Assembly: GCA_965262255.1 (NCBI GenBank)
Contig: OZ253505.1
Span: 2,542,001-2,606,000 of the forward strand
Direction of reading: 5' to 3'
DNA from: JANQQC01 sp965262255
GTDB lineage: Bacteria; Pseudomonadota; Alphaproteobacteria; Caulobacterales; Hyphomonadaceae
DNA length: 64,000 nt
Shown: positions 37,158 through 46,336 of the stretch, one piece after another
Layout of the letters: every line of letters starts with the position of its first letter
How positions within the stretch are numbered: the stretch's first letter is position 1
Program-made: the position numbers and the translations under genes
Notes under the pieces: generated by a model
What the model saw: the letters and a program-made list of their open reading frames with translations, nothing else
Told to the model about the DNA's origin: nothing
Databases searched by the model: none

Positions 37158-37275
37158 TTAAAACATTTGCAAGGCTTTGTTCATCAAACTGAGCCATAAG
37201 AATGTTATGGGTATTACTCCCCGGGGTCAGCGTAGCAGGCCGGAACCAAGGACTTAGGAAACTAAGTCCTTTTTT
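37158..37275 (+). ncRNA. Probable small RNA of about 118 nt, family unknown
   Basis: Between a good outward promoter and a perfect intrinsic terminator there is no reading frame with a start and ribosome site on this strand. The segment contains CCCCGGGGTCAGCGTAGCAGG and GCCGGAACCAAGGACTTAGG. I do not recognise it as SRP RNA, 6S, tmRNA or RNase P RNA. Expression from a mobile-element end is inferred. Confidence 0.4.
37248..37275 (+). terminator. Strong intrinsic terminator with no forward gene before it
   Basis: AAGGACTTAG (37248-37257), GAAA tetraloop, CTAAGTCCTT (37262-37271), then a six-T run to 37275. The nearest forward protein gene upstream ends at 35983, so it most likely ends a non-coding transcript. 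Confidence 0.85.
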
Positions 37276-37571
37276 CTTGGTGTCATAGTCATAACGACTG
37301 TGCTTTATCCCCTGTGAACTTCGCTCGGTTGGAGAAATCACTGGATCAATAAGGCGGTCTGAATGCATCAGATCAAAGTGCGCCGATAGCCCTGATCGTA
37401 TTTGTCTTTCGCGATGGGATATAATTGTAATTCGGCAATTTGAAGAAAAATTGACATATGGCAACCTCTCTTTGGTTCACCTAACTGTAAGAAGACTTCA
37501 AGCCCATGTCTGTCCCCCGCTAGGTGGAAATGCTGAATAAAACCATAACCCGAATCTTTCGATAGGTTTGC

Positions 37572-38960
37572 TTAACTCTTACGTCGCCATGTCGAACCCT
37601 GCGGATTATCCATAACCTCAATATTCATCTCGGCGAGTCTATCGCGAATTTCGTCGGCTCGAGCAAAGTCCTTTATTTGTCGCGCTTTCAAACGTTCCTC
37701 AACAAGTTTTTCAATTATTTCGTTTTCCCTGCTGTCGCTACCATGTTCCCATTCAAACGGAGAAATTTCTAGTAAGCCTAATAAATTCCCGGCCGCTAAC
37801 AATTCTGCCTTGGCGACCTGCATTGCCTTTTCATCTTTCGTATCAGCAGCAATATTCGCTTTCGTGGACAAACGCGAAAGGCTGGCAAGAGCAAGAGGCG
37901 TGTTCAAATCATCGCTCAACGCACTCTGAACATTCAAATCCTCAGATTCAACGTCATCCGCGTTCCAGACCCTTCGCAGAGCGCTGTAATGTCTGTCCAA
38001 AGTCGTTTTCGATTGCTGAAGAATATCTTGAGTCCAGTTCAAATCTGCTCGGTAATGAGACGTTAATAAGGCGTATCGGACGGATTCGCACGGCCAATCC
38101 GAAACGATTTCAGGTAAGGAAACGATATTTCCTAAGGATTTAGCCATTTTGGCATCGCCAAATTTTATGAGACCGTTGTGTAACCAGTATCGAGCAAACC
38201 TTTTTCCTTGAGAACATTCGGACTGAGCTATTTCGTTTTCGTGGTGAGGAAACTGGAGATCGATACCACCCCCATGGATGTCAATAGTCTCTCCAAGATG
38301 TTTAGACGCCATTGCAGAGCATTCTATGTGCCATCCCGGCCTACCTTGTCCCCATGGACTGTCCCATTTCGCATCGTCAGGTTCATCAGGTTTTGAAAAT
38401 TTCCATAATGCGAAATCAGCTGGATCACGCTTGTCTAGATCAACTCCCACGCGAGCCCCATCCATATTGTCTTCACGATCACGCTTTGACAGTTTGCCAT
38501 AATCTGCCATTGAACTAACACTAAACCAAACCCCGGATTTCCCTATATACGCGTGTTGTTTCTCCAATAGAGACAAGATCATGGTTATCATATCCTGGAT
38601 ATGATCAGTCGCTTTAGGTTCAATTGATGGTTGGAGCGTTCTTAGAGCCGCGCAATCACTTTTATACAGCGCCGTAAATTTGGAAGTAAGATTTTTGATT
38701 GAAGAGTCCTGCTGTTTGCATGCCTCAATGATCTTGTCTTCGATGTCCGTAATATTGCGAGAATAAACGACCGCTGACTTTCCATAGACTTTTCTCAACA
38801 GTCTAAAGAGACAATCGAATACGATTACCGGTCTAAAGTTCCCAATATGGGCTCGATCGTAGACAGTTGGCCCGCAGACATACATGGTAACTCGCTCCGC
38901 ATCCATAGGGCGAAATAATTCCTTGGTTCGAGTCAGAGAGTTATAGAGTTTAATGGACAT
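37572..38960 (-). CDS. cysS: Cysteinyl-tRNA synthetase
   Basis: Charges tRNA-Cys. The 462-residue class I synthetase shows MYVCGPTVYDRAHIGNFRP (about 27-45) with the zinc Cys and the HIGN signature, RNITDIEDKIIEA, the second zinc region GWHIECSAMA and HGGGIDLQFPHHENEIAQSE (residues about 215-250), and KMAKSLGN (KMSKS-type, with Ala replacing Ser as in some family members) near 275. The C-terminal DALR helical domain ends near RAEEIRDRL-like ADEIRDRLAEMNIEVMD. Length and all catalytic motifs are normal. Transcribed alone on the reverse strand, divergent from folE. Confidence 0.96.
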   Translation of the reverse strand: MSIKLYNSLTRTKELFRPMDAERVTMYVCGPTVYDRAHIGNFRPVIVFDCLFRLLRKVYGKSAVVYSRNITDIEDKIIEACKQQDSSIKNLTSKFTALYKSDCAALRTLQPSIEPKATDHIQDMITMILSLLEKQHAYIGKSGVWFSVSSMADYGKLSKRDREDNMDGARVGVDLDKRDPADFALWKFSKPDEPDDAKWDSPWGQGRPGWHIECSAMASKHLGETIDIHGGGIDLQFPHHENEIAQSECSQGKRFARYWLHNGLIKFGDAKMAKSLGNIVSLPEIVSDWPCESVRYALLTSHYRADLNWTQDILQQSKTTLDRHYSALRRVWNADDVESEDLNVQSALSDDLNTPLALASLSRLSTKANIAADTKDEKAMQVAKAELLAAGNLLGLLEISPFEWEHGSDSRENEIIEKLVEERLKARQIKDFARADEIRDRLAEMNIEVMDNPQGSTWRRKS

Positions 38961-39301
38961 TCCGATAGTCTTTGCGGATTTGGACGACGCTAACTTGAGG
39001 GCTTAAGTCTGGTTTGTGCTACTCTTAGATTGCTAACGTGTGTCGCATGTGACAATTGACCGTAACCCATACCCATACTTTATGGTATTATTATTCAAAC
39101 AAATGGTGATAGGATGAATCGTGGTTCACTGAAGCCAATCTGAGAGCTGGCTTTTCTACTATATAGTGATCGCGATTAAATTGTCACCTGCTGCTGAGGA
39201 TTAATGACCGGGCGGGCGTTAAGTCCAAGTTTATTAACCGTCACTAGACGCTGTTTATCTACTTTGGCTCGACCCCTGTCCCTCAGACTTGGAGACTATC
39301 C
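38961..39301. other. Divergent promoter region between cysS and folE
   Basis: About 340 bases. Contains AAGCCA...TGGCTTTTCT near 39133-39155, a short six-pair stem with a T-rich tail that might attenuate folE, but it is too weak to call. No gene. Confidence 0.4.
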
Positions 39302-39925
39302 GTGCCGATGGATTCATTTACTGTGGAGCGAGCTCCACAACATTCCACTAACATTGTTCGTCCAACTAGAGAACAGGCCAAAGAGGCGGTTCGCACTTTA
39401 TTAGCCTGGGCGGGCGATAATCCAGAACGAGAGGGGCTAATTGATACTCCTGATAGAGTTGTTTCTGCCTATGAGGAATGGTTTGGGGGCTATGAGGAAG
39501 ATCCTTTTGACTATCTGAACAAGACCTTTGAAGATGTCGAAGGTTATGACGATATGGTAATGCTCAAGAATATCGATGTTGAAAGTCATTGCGAACACCA
39601 TATTGCACCGATTCTTGGACGTGCTTTTGTAGCTTACATACCAACACATTCTGTGGTAGGAATTTCTAAATTGGCTCGCGTTGTCGAAATTTTCTGTAAG
39701 AGACTACAGACACAAGAGACTATGACAGCTCAGATTTGCGATGCCATAACGCAAACTTTAGCTCCAATGGGAACAGCTGTTCTGATAGACGCAAAACATC
39801 ATTGCATGTCAACACGTGGTGTACATCATACAGATGTAACGACCGTAACAACCCAGTTTACGGGCTTATTTAAGACTGATCAAGACTATAGAAACAGATT
39901 TTTACGACTTACAGGACATCATTAG
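39302..39925 (+). CDS. folE: GTP cyclohydrolase I
   Basis: First enzyme of tetrahydrofolate synthesis, converting GTP to dihydroneopterin triphosphate. The 207-residue protein has DTPDRVVSAYEEWFGGY, VESHCEHHIAPILGRAFVAY (Zn ligands Cys and His, around residues 95-114), GISKLARVVEIFCKRLQTQE and HHCMSTRGVHH with the third zinc Cys. A GGAG site at 39291-39294 is seven bases from the GTG at 39302 and thirteen from an in-frame ATG at 39308, so the GTG is preferred. In relatives the gene often sits beside hisI and the NifU-like scaffold gene; here it is about 12 kb away. Confidence 0.95.
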   Translation: MPMDSFTVERAPQHSTNIVRPTREQAKEAVRTLLAWAGDNPEREGLIDTPDRVVSAYEEWFGGYEEDPFDYLNKTFEDVEGYDDMVMLKNIDVESHCEHHIAPILGRAFVAYIPTHSVVGISKLARVVEIFCKRLQTQETMTAQICDAITQTLAPMGTAVLIDAKHHCMSTRGVHHTDVTTVTTQFTGLFKTDQDYRNRFLRLTGHH

Positions 39926-40719
39926 TTAACTGATAAATTGAAGGAAGAGTCTACATATAGTGGTTTATATAAAAACATATTACAATATATATGTTTGATT
40001 AAAACAAATCCGGAAATAAGAAATGAAAATCTACTTTTTGGAGATTAAGGATTAGCTGGGATTTGTCGTTTCGTCGGATTATTACGATGAATATCGATCT
40101 TCATTCATAAATCACGTTCATGCTCTTCAAAAAAATCACGAATATGTTAGAGAGTCACTTGTCGAATATTCAAAACTAACATTATAGTTTGGCTCTATCT
40201 CAGACAATCAAATGTTCCAACTCTTTCGGCTAAGTGCGCGTATATTAGATGAAGAAAATTAACTAGTAAAAATAAATTGATAGATAATATATGATTCGTG
40301 AAAATAATCCCGGGTATATTGATGTTATTGCCATTTTAAATTCACTTTGCATCGGTATTACTTTAAACAGAAATACCTGAAAGTAAAAGTTTGATTTGAC
40401 CAGTGTCGTTTAGTTGAGAGTCCGTCAGATAGGCAAGAAACATAATTCTATTCTGTTTTCAGATAACGAATAGTTATGTCAGTCCTAGTAAAATATAAAA
40501 AATAGGGCATTTTCTACTTTAGAGTGTTTCTCTATATCCTCTACGTCAATCTGAACTTGATTTAAATAAAAGTTGGCCTCTTTTCGCACATCTGCTTGCA
40601 AAATTTCTAGAAAAGTTATATAAGTTGCGCCTTCACCGACTATTTTGCACGGACGGAAAATTTTCCTTACCGCCAAAACTAGATCAAAAACTAAATTAAC
40701 CTTTCGGAGCGATGGTCTC
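39926..40719. other. AT-rich gene-free stretch
   Basis: About 790 bases after folE. An imperfect inverted repeat AAACATAT-TACAAT-ATATATGTTT lies near 39967-39992. A forward open stretch near 40065-40190 reads SSDYYDEYRSSFINHVH and ALQKNHEYVRESLVEY before TAG but has no start codon; it may be the tail of a lost gene. Otherwise nothing recognised. The peptidase ribosome site (GGAG, 40706-40709) is at the right edge. Confidence 0.5.
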
Positions 40720-42111
40720 ATGTTGCGTTCACTCTCGAGTAGAATTCGAGCTTGTTCAGCATTAACGGCGAAACGCGTCGGTGGAGGTACATTGCTTGCC
40801 GGAGTGGTTGCTTCCTTTTTACTTTGGGTCAATGCAAACAGTGTTGCAGTAGAAGCACGAGCTAACCAATCTTCCTTAGCTTACCAAAGCCCCCAAATTT
40901 ATAGGGTTTTACACGAAGTTCCAATTTCACAAACTATTCTTACTGCAGATGCTGCTGTACCAGACACACCGCTTGAAACAGTTTCTGGAAAGTTACGGCG
41001 AAACGATACGCTTGGGGATCTGTTTTTGAGGCTAGGTGCGACGAATGTTGAACTGAATAAAGCCATTATCGCTATAAAGCAGGCAGAGCCAACCTTCGAT
41101 GAGACACGGTTGAAGCCAGGTTTGGAAGTCAAAGCGACCTTTGAAAAGAGGAATGGAAAACGTTACCTAAGTTCAGTTTCGTTTGAGGGAACTCCAAATC
41201 ATAAGCGGCTCATGGCAAACAGGACTTTGAGCGGAGACTATTTTGGAGCCGTTCTAAATGCTAATCTGTTTCCGATTTACCAGACATATAAAGGAAGAAT
41301 CTATTCTACTCTTACCGAATCTGCGGAAATCTTAGGGATTAATCAATCGAGAGTCAGCGAATTCACTGATGTATTTGCGTTCGATTTGGACTTTCAGCGA
41401 GATCTAAGAAAAAACGATAAATTTGAATTCGTATTCAAAGTGCTGGTTGATGAGAATGAACAGGTGCTTGAGCTGGGAGATCTAGTATTTGCGTCCTTTG
41501 ACGGGAAGAAATTCAGCAGGTCGTATTACCATCACACACCCAGTGATGACAAAATTCCAGAATACTTTGATCAAAACGGAGAAAGTGCGCGAACGTTCTT
41601 GCGAAAGACGCCTATTGACGGGGCGCGAATTTCTTCAGGTTTTGGCTTTCGTAAGCATCCGATTTCGGGATACACTCGCAAGCATAAAGGCGTGGATTTT
41701 GCAGCAGCGAGAGGAACGGAGATTTACGCTGCGGGCGATGGAATTATCGAACGAGTGTCTACCGCGGGTAGTTACGGGAACTACATTAAAATAGACCACG
41801 CTAACTCGTATCAAACAGCGTATGCTCATATGTCTCGGTTTGCCAAAGGCATGAAGCGAGGCACAAGTGTCAGGCAAGGGCAAGTGATTGGTTATGTTGG
41901 TACAACTGGAAGATCCACTGGACCCCATTTACATTACGAAGTGATCCACAAAGGCGAACATGTAAATGCTATGACCTTGAAATTTCCAAGGAACCGAAAA
42001 TTAGTGGGTGAACTTCTGGAAGAGTTTCAAGTAACTCGAGGAAAAATAGATGCTGCTCGCGGCGTTTTTTATAACTATGCTGCGGCTCCGATGACGATGA
42101 CACTAGATTAG
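40720..42111 (+). CDS. M23 family metallopeptidase (LytM-type, periplasmic)
   Basis: Cell-wall endopeptidase or LytM-like activator of peptidoglycan hydrolysis. The frame is open from a TTG at 40645, but GGAG at 40706-40709 stands ten bases before the ATG at 40720, giving MLRSLSSRIRA and a 463-residue protein. A membrane anchor (GGGTLLAGVVASFLLWV) is followed by a long periplasmic part with a LysM/OapA-like region (KLRRNDTLGDLFLRLGA) and a CsgG-free coiled section. The C-terminal Peptidase_M23 domain holds SGFGFRKHP, HKGVDFAAARGT (first zinc His and Asp), TAYAHMSRF and STGPHLHYEV (HxH), so the catalytic site is complete. Single gene; downstream phoD is convergent. Confidence 0.92.
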   Translation: MLRSLSSRIRACSALTAKRVGGGTLLAGVVASFLLWVNANSVAVEARANQSSLAYQSPQIYRVLHEVPISQTILTADAAVPDTPLETVSGKLRRNDTLGDLFLRLGATNVELNKAIIAIKQAEPTFDETRLKPGLEVKATFEKRNGKRYLSSVSFEGTPNHKRLMANRTLSGDYFGAVLNANLFPIYQTYKGRIYSTLTESAEILGINQSRVSEFTDVFAFDLDFQRDLRKNDKFEFVFKVLVDENEQVLELGDLVFASFDGKKFSRSYYHHTPSDDKIPEYFDQNGESARTFLRKTPIDGARISSGFGFRKHPISGYTRKHKGVDFAAARGTEIYAAGDGIIERVSTAGSYGNYIKIDHANSYQTAYAHMSRFAKGMKRGTSVRQGQVIGYVGTTGRSTGPHLHYEVIHKGEHVNAMTLKFPRNRKLVGELLEEFQVTRGKIDAARGVFYNYAAAPMTMTLD

Positions 42112-42165
42112 GTTTTTTGAACTTATTCCTCTTAATCTTGCTCAGACTTGAAGCTGTGTGTTTGA

Positions 42166-43854
42166 TTACGAACGCACGGGTTCCGACACACCATCCTCCT
42201 CACGAAACGCTGAAAAATAAGCGGTTCTTTCTAGGAAGTAATCCTCAGACATTGTCGTAGAAACTTTAAGGTGTTCACTACTGACTTTGTCTTGTTCTAA
42301 CGTCACAATAGTTGCGCCATTGCCAAACGGGTCATGATAGTAAACTTGCTCGTTCGCTTCTTCAAACTGTTTACCTAAATCTGGAATATCGCCCATATAT
42401 GCTCCTAATCCAGGTGAACTCACTGACGTGCAACCAAACTCAATGCCCAATCTATTGTTCTCTTCGTCAACAAGTGAATTAACCCAAGCAGTGTGAGTAT
42501 CACCCGTCAGCGTGACTAGTCGAGCATTAGCATTTCTAGCCGCCTTGTAGAGTCGAGTTCGCGCAGCCGGAAATCCATCCCAAGCATCTAAGTTGAAAGG
42601 TAATCCTAATGCGGAAAATGGAATTAGCCTTTGTATTAACGGAATAGTCTGCATTTCAACTTGTGACTGAGTCAGCGTTTTAGTGAAGTCCGGTGGCTTG
42701 ACTTTAGCCATGACGACTTGGTTGGCTAGCACTTGCCAAGACTCACCGGCATCAACGGATGATTTAAGTCCTGTCGCTAACCATTTTTCCTGCGCAACTC
42801 CGAGCATTGAACGGGTCGGGTTTGAAACTCTTTTTAGAACGTTTCCAACGATCGGTCGCAAGTCGTGGTCAGGCTCAACATTACTGAGTTCATCTGCCCA
42901 AGAAATTTCCTCAGATCGACCGGTGAGCCGAGACTCCAATGCGAATATCGTTGCAATATCGCCAAATTTAAATTTTCGATAAATCGATTCCCGATCGCGA
43001 TCAGGTTTTGGATCACGAACAGGCATCCATTCCAGATAGGCTTGAACGGCAACTTGTTTTCGATCAGTCCATGAACCCTCTTCTTTAGGTTGATGGTTTT
43101 CTGCGCCTGTTCGGTAGGAATTATTCGCACTCTCGTGATCATCCCAAGTACATATCCACGGAGCAATCGCATGAGCACTTTGCAAATCGGGATCCGACTT
43201 ATATTGGGCGTGTCTTAGTCTATAGTCGTCAAGTGAAACGGTTTCATTCTGGGGAAAGTGCAAACGTCCCGTTGCAACGGCCACTTGATCTCCATATCCA
43301 TCTGTTCCGTATTCGTATAGATAGTCACCAAGATGTACGATAACATCAAGGTCATCTATTTGACCAAGTTCTTTGTAGATATTGAAAAAACCAAATTGCC
43401 AGTTTGAACACGATACGGCGGCTAGTTTAACTTTCTTATTGCCTGAGATAGCGGTAGTCTTAGTTCTACCAATCGCAGACTTTGCCTTACCTGTCGGAGT
43501 TAATACCTCAAATCTGTATCGATATACCGTGTCGGGTTCTAATCCTGTTGCGTCTACTTTCACACAATAGTCCGAAGATTTAGACGTTTGGCTTTGAAAC
43601 TGAGCAACAACTCTCCCGCCTGTCTCACTGAAAACTTTACATTCGACCGTGATCGGATCGGAACCTTCTTCGTCCGGCGAGACTCGTGTCCACAATATTA
43701 CTCGGTCGTGTAACGGGTCTCCTGAAGCTATACCGTGACGGAAAGTCACATTCTGACTGTATGGTTCCAGCGACGGTTTGCTAAATGTGGAGCAAGCCGT
43801 CAATAATGTCGTTCCACCAGCAATGCTAAGAAGACTACGGCGCGAAATTTCCAT
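42166..43854 (-). CDS. phoD: PhoD-like alkaline phosphatase, exported
   Basis: Releases phosphate from esters, probably from diesters or teichoic-like and organic phosphates in sea water. The 562-residue protein begins MEISRRSLLSIAGG (twin-Arg pattern) and has LLTACS, a lipobox, at about residues 16-21, so it is a Tat-exported, possibly lipid-anchored enzyme. The PhoD N-terminal domain (FRHGIASGDPLHDRVILWTR) is followed by the calcineurin-like domain with CSNWQFGFFNIY, IVHLGDYLYEYG and ICTWDDHESANN, the metal-binding PhoD set, and LTGDTHTAWVNSL near 430. Located next to gcrA; no Pho-box identified. Confidence 0.92.
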   Translation of the reverse strand: MEISRRSLLSIAGGTTLLTACSTFSKPSLEPYSQNVTFRHGIASGDPLHDRVILWTRVSPDEEGSDPITVECKVFSETGGRVVAQFQSQTSKSSDYCVKVDATGLEPDTVYRYRFEVLTPTGKAKSAIGRTKTTAISGNKKVKLAAVSCSNWQFGFFNIYKELGQIDDLDVIVHLGDYLYEYGTDGYGDQVAVATGRLHFPQNETVSLDDYRLRHAQYKSDPDLQSAHAIAPWICTWDDHESANNSYRTGAENHQPKEEGSWTDRKQVAVQAYLEWMPVRDPKPDRDRESIYRKFKFGDIATIFALESRLTGRSEEISWADELSNVEPDHDLRPIVGNVLKRVSNPTRSMLGVAQEKWLATGLKSSVDAGESWQVLANQVVMAKVKPPDFTKTLTQSQVEMQTIPLIQRLIPFSALGLPFNLDAWDGFPAARTRLYKAARNANARLVTLTGDTHTAWVNSLVDEENNRLGIEFGCTSVSSPGLGAYMGDIPDLGKQFEEANEQVYYHDPFGNGATIVTLEQDKVSSEHLKVSTTMSEDYFLERTAYFSAFREEDGVSEPVRS

Positions 43855-43915
43855 TAATTTTACTCAATAGTTTATTGAAATTTGACAGTAAAGCGGATAT
43901 CGCAAACACAGAAAT

Positions 43916-44416
43916 TTAGCCAGTTTTACGAATTTCTTGCGCGGAATCGGTCTCGCTGGATTGATCCCGCTTTTTGGAAGTTTGAAACGCAAGTTTAGCG
44001 TGCTGAGCACAGTATGGACCGCGGGTCGCTTTTCTTCCACAAAACGCAAATCTACTATCTTCCGGATCACCGATTGGCCATTTACACATTGAATTTTTTA
44101 ATGTGAGGACAGTCGCTGCTTTGCCTTCCTCGACAGGAAGCGGAAACATTGCCGTTAAAGCCTTTCGCTCTGTTTTCGACAGCGCAACAGAACTCTTGCT
44201 TTCGTCAGTATTTTCTTTGCTGGACTTTCCTTTTTTCAGGCTACTTGCTATGAGACTTTCTTGCAACTCTTTGCGGTTCGAAATACCTAAACGATGAACT
44301 TTTCCGATTACGGCGTTTCGAGTCGTGTTTCCGAGTGCGCGAGCAACTTTTGTTGCAGAATTACCTTCTGCCCACAAAATCTTGAGTGCTTCAATGCGCC
44401 GCTTAGTCCAACTCAT
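43916..44416 (-). CDS. gcrA: GcrA cell-cycle regulator
   Basis: Alphaproteobacterial transcription factor binding sigma70-RNA polymerase at methylated GANTC sites (CcrM methylation) to control the cell cycle. The N-terminal helix-turn-helix reads MSWTKRRIEALKILWAEGNS and ATKVARALGNTTRNAVIGKV, matching the family closely, with RLGISNRK after it; the C-terminal sigma-interacting part has CKWPIGDPEDSRFAFCG. The frame extends six codons upstream, but GGAG lies nine bases before the ATG at 44416, giving MSWTKRR. Very characteristic for Alphaproteobacteria, so it is a key clue to the organism. Confidence 0.95.
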   Translation of the reverse strand: MSWTKRRIEALKILWAEGNSATKVARALGNTTRNAVIGKVHRLGISNRKELQESLIASSLKKGKSSKENTDESKSSVALSKTERKALTAMFPLPVEEGKAATVLTLKNSMCKWPIGDPEDSRFAFCGRKATRGPYCAQHAKLAFQTSKKRDQSSETDSAQEIRKTG

Positions 44417-44630
44417 TTTCGGAGTCTCCATCAATGAATACTATATATTGCCGATGCCCCGCAAAAATATGACAAGGGCATCTATATGTTGTACCGCTCC
44501 CGACGGTTCTCATCGAAAAACAGTTTGCCTTAGTTTACTCTACGAATCAACATATTGTATATAAAAATCTGTGGAATCTGACGTAATTGAAATTGTAGCA
44601 AGTTAGCCTAAATTGGTATATTTGTACCTT

Positions 44631-45470
44631 ATGCTAGAAAAAAAACGATCTCTTGACCACACCGAAGTGCTGAAACCGCGAACATACGGTCTCGTCAACA
44701 CACTTGGTTTATGGACTTTGTTTAAGCGCGAAATCGGACGATTTTTGAAGGTCTGGATGCAGACCTTATTAGCCCCCGTGGTCACAACACTACTGTTTAT
44801 GACAGTTTTTAAACTCGCATTCGGCGATCGCGGTCGACTGACAGGTGACTTTGAAGGGTTGGTTTATAACGACTTTCTGGCCCCGGGTTTAATCATAATG
44901 GCTATCCTGCAAAATGCTTTTCAGAATACGTCGTCAAGTCTCGTGCAAGCAAAATTCAATGACACTCACGTTGACTGGCTAATGCCCCCTTTGTCCCCGA
45001 TGGAATTGACGACAGCCTTTATCGGAGGCGCGGTTGTTCGAGGTTTGATGGTCGCGGTAATCTCAGCCATAGGTATTCAGATTTCGGGATTGGCGGATTT
45101 CCAAGTTATCCACCTATGGCCAATAATTTGGTTTGGTTTAACCGCCGCGATTCTATTAGGCGCATTGGGAACTATTGGCGGGATTTGGGCAGATAAGTTT
45201 GATCATCTAGCCGCTTTGAGCAACTTTGTAATTGTGCCACTCACGTTCTTATCTGGAACCTTCTATGACATAAAAGTGATGGTTGAACCTTTCTACACGA
45301 TTGCTTTGTTTGACCCGCTTTTCTATTTTATAGACGGTTTCCGCTATGGTTTCATTGGAGTCGCGAACTCCGATATTGTTACCGGAGTGGCCGTGACTGG
45401 AGTTTTAAGTTTGTTGTCTGTGGTTGCTGTTTGGTATGTCTTCAAGACAGGATACAAATTAAAAGCCTAA
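44631..45470 (+). CDS. ABC-2 type transporter permease
   Basis: Membrane part of an ABC exporter of the YadH/NodJ type (drug, polysaccharide or lipid export). From ATG 44631 the protein is 279 residues; a frame also opens at TTG 44613, and neither has a clear ribosome site. An N-terminal cytoplasmic stretch (LFKREIGRFLKVWMQTLLAP) leads into six predicted helices (LLFMTVFKLAFG; GLIIMAILQNAFQ; VRGLMVAVISAIGI; IWFGLTAAILLGALGTI; PLTFLSGTFYDIKVM, the ABC-2 signature; VTGVLSLLSVVAVW). The ATPase partner is not in the window immediately next to it, so it may be encoded elsewhere. Substrate unknown. Confidence 0.85.
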   Translation: MLEKKRSLDHTEVLKPRTYGLVNTLGLWTLFKREIGRFLKVWMQTLLAPVVTTLLFMTVFKLAFGDRGRLTGDFEGLVYNDFLAPGLIIMAILQNAFQNTSSSLVQAKFNDTHVDWLMPPLSPMELTTAFIGGAVVRGLMVAVISAIGIQISGLADFQVIHLWPIIWFGLTAAILLGALGTIGGIWADKFDHLAALSNFVIVPLTFLSGTFYDIKVMVEPFYTIALFDPLFYFIDGFRYGFIGVANSDIVTGVAVTGVLSLLSVVAVWYVFKTGYKLKA

Positions 45471-45514
45471 CACTGTATCTATTGGTTTAATCTCTATCTT
45501 TTTGGAGAATTCGA

Positions 45515-46276
45515 ATGACACCCGTTTGTTTAGTTGTTGGAGCAGGTGCTGGTATCGGCGGAACCGTCGGCACGAAGTTCGCAAAAGAGGGTTACCATGC
45601 TGTGTTATGCAGAAGAAGTGACCGAGAGGGATTAGATCGCCTAGTCGACGGCATAAAGGACGATGGCGGACAAGCAACCGGACTATTATTGAATGCGATA
45701 GAGGACGACTCGATTGAATCGCTTGTTTCCAATGTAGAGAAGGATACTGGTCCAATAGAAGTAGCGATTTACAACCTCGGCGCTCAGATCGGTAATCGTC
45801 CACTAGCAGATACTTCCCCGAAGGCCTTTGAAATGGGATGGCGACTTGCAACTTTTGGTCTTTATAGGCTTGCTCGAACCCTATGTCCGTTAATGGAAGA
45901 ACGAGGAAGTGGTACTATAATTGTCACCTCCGCCACTGCGGCACTTCGCGGAAATAAAGGGCAACATTCCCACGCGGCAGCGATGGCTGGTCGCAGAATG
46001 TTGTGTCAATCTTTAAACGCGCAATTCGCTTCGTCAGGTATCCACGTCGTACACGTTGTTATTGACGGTTCTGTCGATGCTCCAGATACATTAGGTAAAC
46101 TGCTAGGAGAAGAAAAGTTTAAAAAACTTAGGGAAACTGTTGGATCGGAAGATGGATTGATCTTGCCTGAGAAAGTGGCGGAAACGTATTACCATTTGGC
46201 GCATCAGCATCGTTCAACTTGGTCTCATGAAATTGATATCAGGGCTTGGACAGATCAAGCGTGGTGGAACCATTAA
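45515..46276 (+). CDS. Short-chain dehydrogenase-like protein lacking the Tyr-x3-Lys pair
   Basis: SDR-family Rossmann protein of 253 residues. The NAD(P)-binding GAGAGIGGTVGTKFA (about 8-22) and the IYNLGAQIGN (NAG-type) segment near 88 are present, as is the serine strand TIIVTSATAAL. The expected active-site Tyr-x3-Lys is replaced: the aligned stretch is HSHAAAMAGRRMLCQSL, so the catalytic lysine is Met. It could therefore bind cofactor without normal oxidoreductase chemistry or act with an alternative base. It has a GGAG ribosome site and precedes mmsA by 60 bases on the same strand, suggesting an operon in valine or inositol-type degradation, but its reaction cannot be named. Confidence 0.7.
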   Translation: MTPVCLVVGAGAGIGGTVGTKFAKEGYHAVLCRRSDREGLDRLVDGIKDDGGQATGLLLNAIEDDSIESLVSNVEKDTGPIEVAIYNLGAQIGNRPLADTSPKAFEMGWRLATFGLYRLARTLCPLMEERGSGTIIVTSATAALRGNKGQHSHAAAMAGRRMLCQSLNAQFASSGIHVVHVVIDGSVDAPDTLGKLLGEEKFKKLRETVGSEDGLILPEKVAETYYHLAHQHRSTWSHEIDIRAWTDQAWWNH

Positions 46277-46336
46277 GAGTTCAAGTTGTGAATGGAAACG
46301 ATCCGCTAGTTTCAACAGAAAGTAAGAGATTACAGT

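Larger units (their letters stand above)
36662..37571. other. Gene-free stretch with element ends and a probable small RNA gene
   Basis: No supported protein gene. It contains a conserved hairpin segment (36863-36909), a 211-bp inverted-repeat element (36945-37155), a promoter-like sequence, and a strong forward intrinsic terminator (37248-37275). Confidence 0.7.

Noticed and set aside
37135..37464. 109-codon reverse frame between folE/cysS and the Abi pseudogene
   Set aside because: Overlaps the element end and the terminator, composition is random-looking, no family resemblance.
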